DNA of 64,000 bases from Sternotherus odoratus (lineage: Eukaryota; Chordata; Testudines; Kinosternidae). Positions 61,829 through 64,000 of the stretch are shown here, piece after piece. Every line of letters begins with the position of its first letter. Position 1 is the stretch's first letter. Below the pieces are notes generated by a model, which did not search any database, was not told where the DNA came from, and saw only the letters and a program-made list of their open reading frames with translations. Position numbers and translations under genes: made by a program. The stretch spans positions 82,316,712 to 82,380,711 of the forward strand of contig JAVMKO010000009.1 of the NCBI GenBank assembly GCA_032164245.1, read 5' to 3'.

Positions 61829-64000
61829 GGTCCCTCAAGCTGGCAAGAATGGGTAGTAAGTAATATGCTCTTGGAAGAAGTTATTGGTGAAGTAGAAGTT
61901 CTCTTGCTCGTGGGCCAGTTCTCTGGGTAGGTGGGTAGGTAGCAGAAAACTTGTTTTCCTCAGCCCTTAAACTGCTAAACTTTCACCAGTTCACCTGATC
62001 TTCAAGCTCCTACGATACTGGATCATTCTCCCTCCTTCCAGCAGCACGATGAGCTACTGAAATTCAATTTTAAAAAGTGCCATTAAACACCTGGCAAAGA
62101 CAGCTGCATAGGAGAGGCTCACAGGGCCTCCACTTCATTAGATAAGAGCACAAAAGCCTGGCCATGCCCGCCCTACACTCCTAAAACAGGTAACTATGCC
62201 CCTACCTAAAGAGGAGCTTAAAATGGGACCTTTTTGTTTTTGGGGAGCTCTAGATCGGAGCTTTGCCTATCTCTGCTAATGACCAAGAGCTGTGATCGGG
62301 CTCATTCTATGCATTCATTCTCTAGCAGTCAATAGAGACAGGCTGACACTCACTGCCTTTCTACTCCAAAGATTCCTCTTCGCACAAAATGGAGAGGGCT
62401 CTCCAAATTATAATTAAACGGCTTATGGACCTTGCACACAGCAGCACAGATACACAAGCTTTCTCATGGGAAGCGCTGAGAGGACGTCTCTTTGCAAAGG
62501 ACTCTCCTCACCATATTCTGCAGGGAAATACCAGACCCCTTGGTATAGCTCAGTTTTCCTTAAGAAATTGTATTAAGTCAAATTAAAGTTTGCACAGCAG
62601 CGGGAACTACCAAAAGAGCAGTCTAATCCACACACAAGGTGGACCACCACTACTATTAGCTCTTAGCCACCCTTCTGTGCAGTCTAGTCCAGGTTCACCT
62701 ACCCAGCTGCAGACTAGAACACCAGGTGCAACACCCTATCCTTTTGTCCACTTCTCCATGCTCCAGCATTTCTAGCTAATAAAAGCAAAGCAGGCACCTG
62801 GTGCTCCAATAAAACAATGTACAATAGAATTAACTGTTTAGTTGCTGAAGTAACATATCGGAGAACGCACAAAACCTAGCAACGGAGATAGATGGAAGAT
62901 CATCCTAGCAGAACAAAATTTAAATGAAAATGTAGTATTGATAATTGGAGGAATGGAAATGCAGGAGCAGTCAGAGAATTAACTAAATGCTACTTACAAG
63001 ATATTAAGGGCTACATTCTATTATGTTGATTTACAGTGAACGTCCATCACCGTTGGTGACATTACTTGGTATAACCATAGCACTGGGGAGTGAATTCTGC
63101 CAACAAACAGAAATAAAGGTTGTTATGACACACCAGGGAATAGCTTTCATGTGTTGGATAAGTGGTGCTCATTTCTACAGTGCTTTAATTTAAGCAGACT
63201 GAAGCTAGTGTTGTAAGCTTTTGGAAAGGAATGTACTTTTTCCACGGGCTAAAGTGGCAGATTTACAGACAGCCATGAGAGTGTGTGTGTGTTAATATCT
63301 AGTGATTTAATAACCTGATTTATTTTTTGGGGGGGGGGTTGGATTTTTTGCCGCGAACCATGAATGAACACAAATGTATGGAAGAGAGTTCAAAGTCTAA
63401 AGGGACAGGTAAGCTTAGAAAGAGACTGGTAAAAAAATGTTGCTGTGTTGGACTACCTACATTGCCAAATCTGTGTAGCTGAACTACTGTATCTTAACAG
63501 TTCCAGGCAAAGGCTGGCAGCTGTCCATAGACTGAATGTCTGATAAGAAGGCTCAGCCAAAGGAGAAATCAGAGTGATTTCTTCTGCTGAATGCCACAGC
63601 TGAAGCTCCCTGACCTGAACGCAGTTTGGCAGGGTTTTCCCCAAATGAGGTCTGTTTTATGGAGATGCATACATGAATATTTGCATTGATGCAAATGAAA
63701 AACTTGTCAGTTCTGGCAAGTAAAATTGTAGCAGACTGGGTGCCCTTACTGACAGTCTCTGCAAACGGTGCAAGGCTGTACTGACTACATTTGTATTTTT
63801 CTTAAGAGACTGCATTCCATAATACCAATACAGAAATGTTTTTTATAGCTCGAAAATGCTGGTAATGTGACTGAATCATTTCCAGGATTATTTGAAAGGG
63901 TGTGTATGCATGTGAGAGAAACAGAAAGAGAATGGAAGTAATAAAATAGTTTGTAATAGTAACCAAATTAAGCTAAGCCCATAGCAGCCAGGTTTAAATC
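61829..64000. other. Gene-free sequence to the window end
   Basis: Unique-looking AT-rich sequence with a G run (63329-63337). No gene or element recognised. Confidence 0.4.

Noticed and set aside
60957..61930. 213- and 275-codon repetitive open frames
   Set aside because: The unit lengths 96 and 90 are multiples of 3, so the minisatellite stays open by arithmetic; no coding signature.
62038..62065. miR-15/16-like 'cagcagcac' strings here and at 62449
   Set aside because: Neither has a complementary arm nearby.
62590..62612. miR-503-like seed text (cagcagcgggaac)
   Set aside because: The opposite arm needed for a precursor hairpin is missing; only about 6 bp pair with sequence 80 nt away.
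24641..64000. Exons of PABIR3, MOSPD1 or HPRT1
   Set aside because: No recognisable peptide of these neighbours flanked by splice sites was seen.

Overview
The window looks like nuclear DNA from a vertebrate, most likely a turtle or another non-avian reptile. The evidence is one multi-exon gene with a full vertebrate splice structure, a CpG-island promoter, and a dense mix of Penelope-like, Harbinger, Tigger-like, hAT, CR1/L2-like and DIRS-like repeats of sauropsid type. Species assignment is inference; I could not run a search.

Only one host protein-coding gene is supported: a complete PABIR2 (FAM122B) orthologue on the + strand. It has ten coding exons between 7010 and 22468 and encodes 284 residues. 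All nine introns have GT-AG ends and the reading phase closes exactly. PABIR proteins are known inhibitors of protein phosphatase 2A carrying a B55 subunit. The segment matching the family's inhibitory helices lies in exons 3 to 5. The promoter is a CpG island with CCAAT and NRF1-like sites. Exon 1 is preceded by two small upstream reading frames and followed by a minisatellite that has copied its splice donor. A 3' UTR of about 2.1 kb runs to a likely poly(A) signal at 24604.

Upstream, 1-1315 holds Penelope-like remnants: a GIY-YIG endonuclease fragment, a degenerate hammerhead-like motif, and a palindromic insertion with a 14-bp target duplication. From 1703 to 6215 lies a nearly intact autonomous PIF/Harbinger transposon. 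It has convergent genes for a MYB/SANT-like protein and a DDE transposase, each broken by a single nonsense codon.

Downstream of PABIR2 (about 24.6-64 kb) I find no host gene. The region is AT-rich unique sequence with old repeats: two broken LINEs (55.8-57.6 kb, and 37.6-39.0 kb on the - strand), a tyrosine-recombinase remnant, LTR-like blocks, a MIR-type SINE, a second Penelope-like palindrome, and several hAT elements.

Two themes recur. First, several non-autonomous DNA transposons (9041, 18096, 26207, 59549, 60767) carry an internal GC-rich minisatellite between ordinary ends. Second, eight hAT-type insertions have 8-bp target duplications with TA at the two central positions, the pattern described for the Buster branch of hAT. 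No prokaryote-like system, CRISPR array, intact viral gene or tRNA gene was found.
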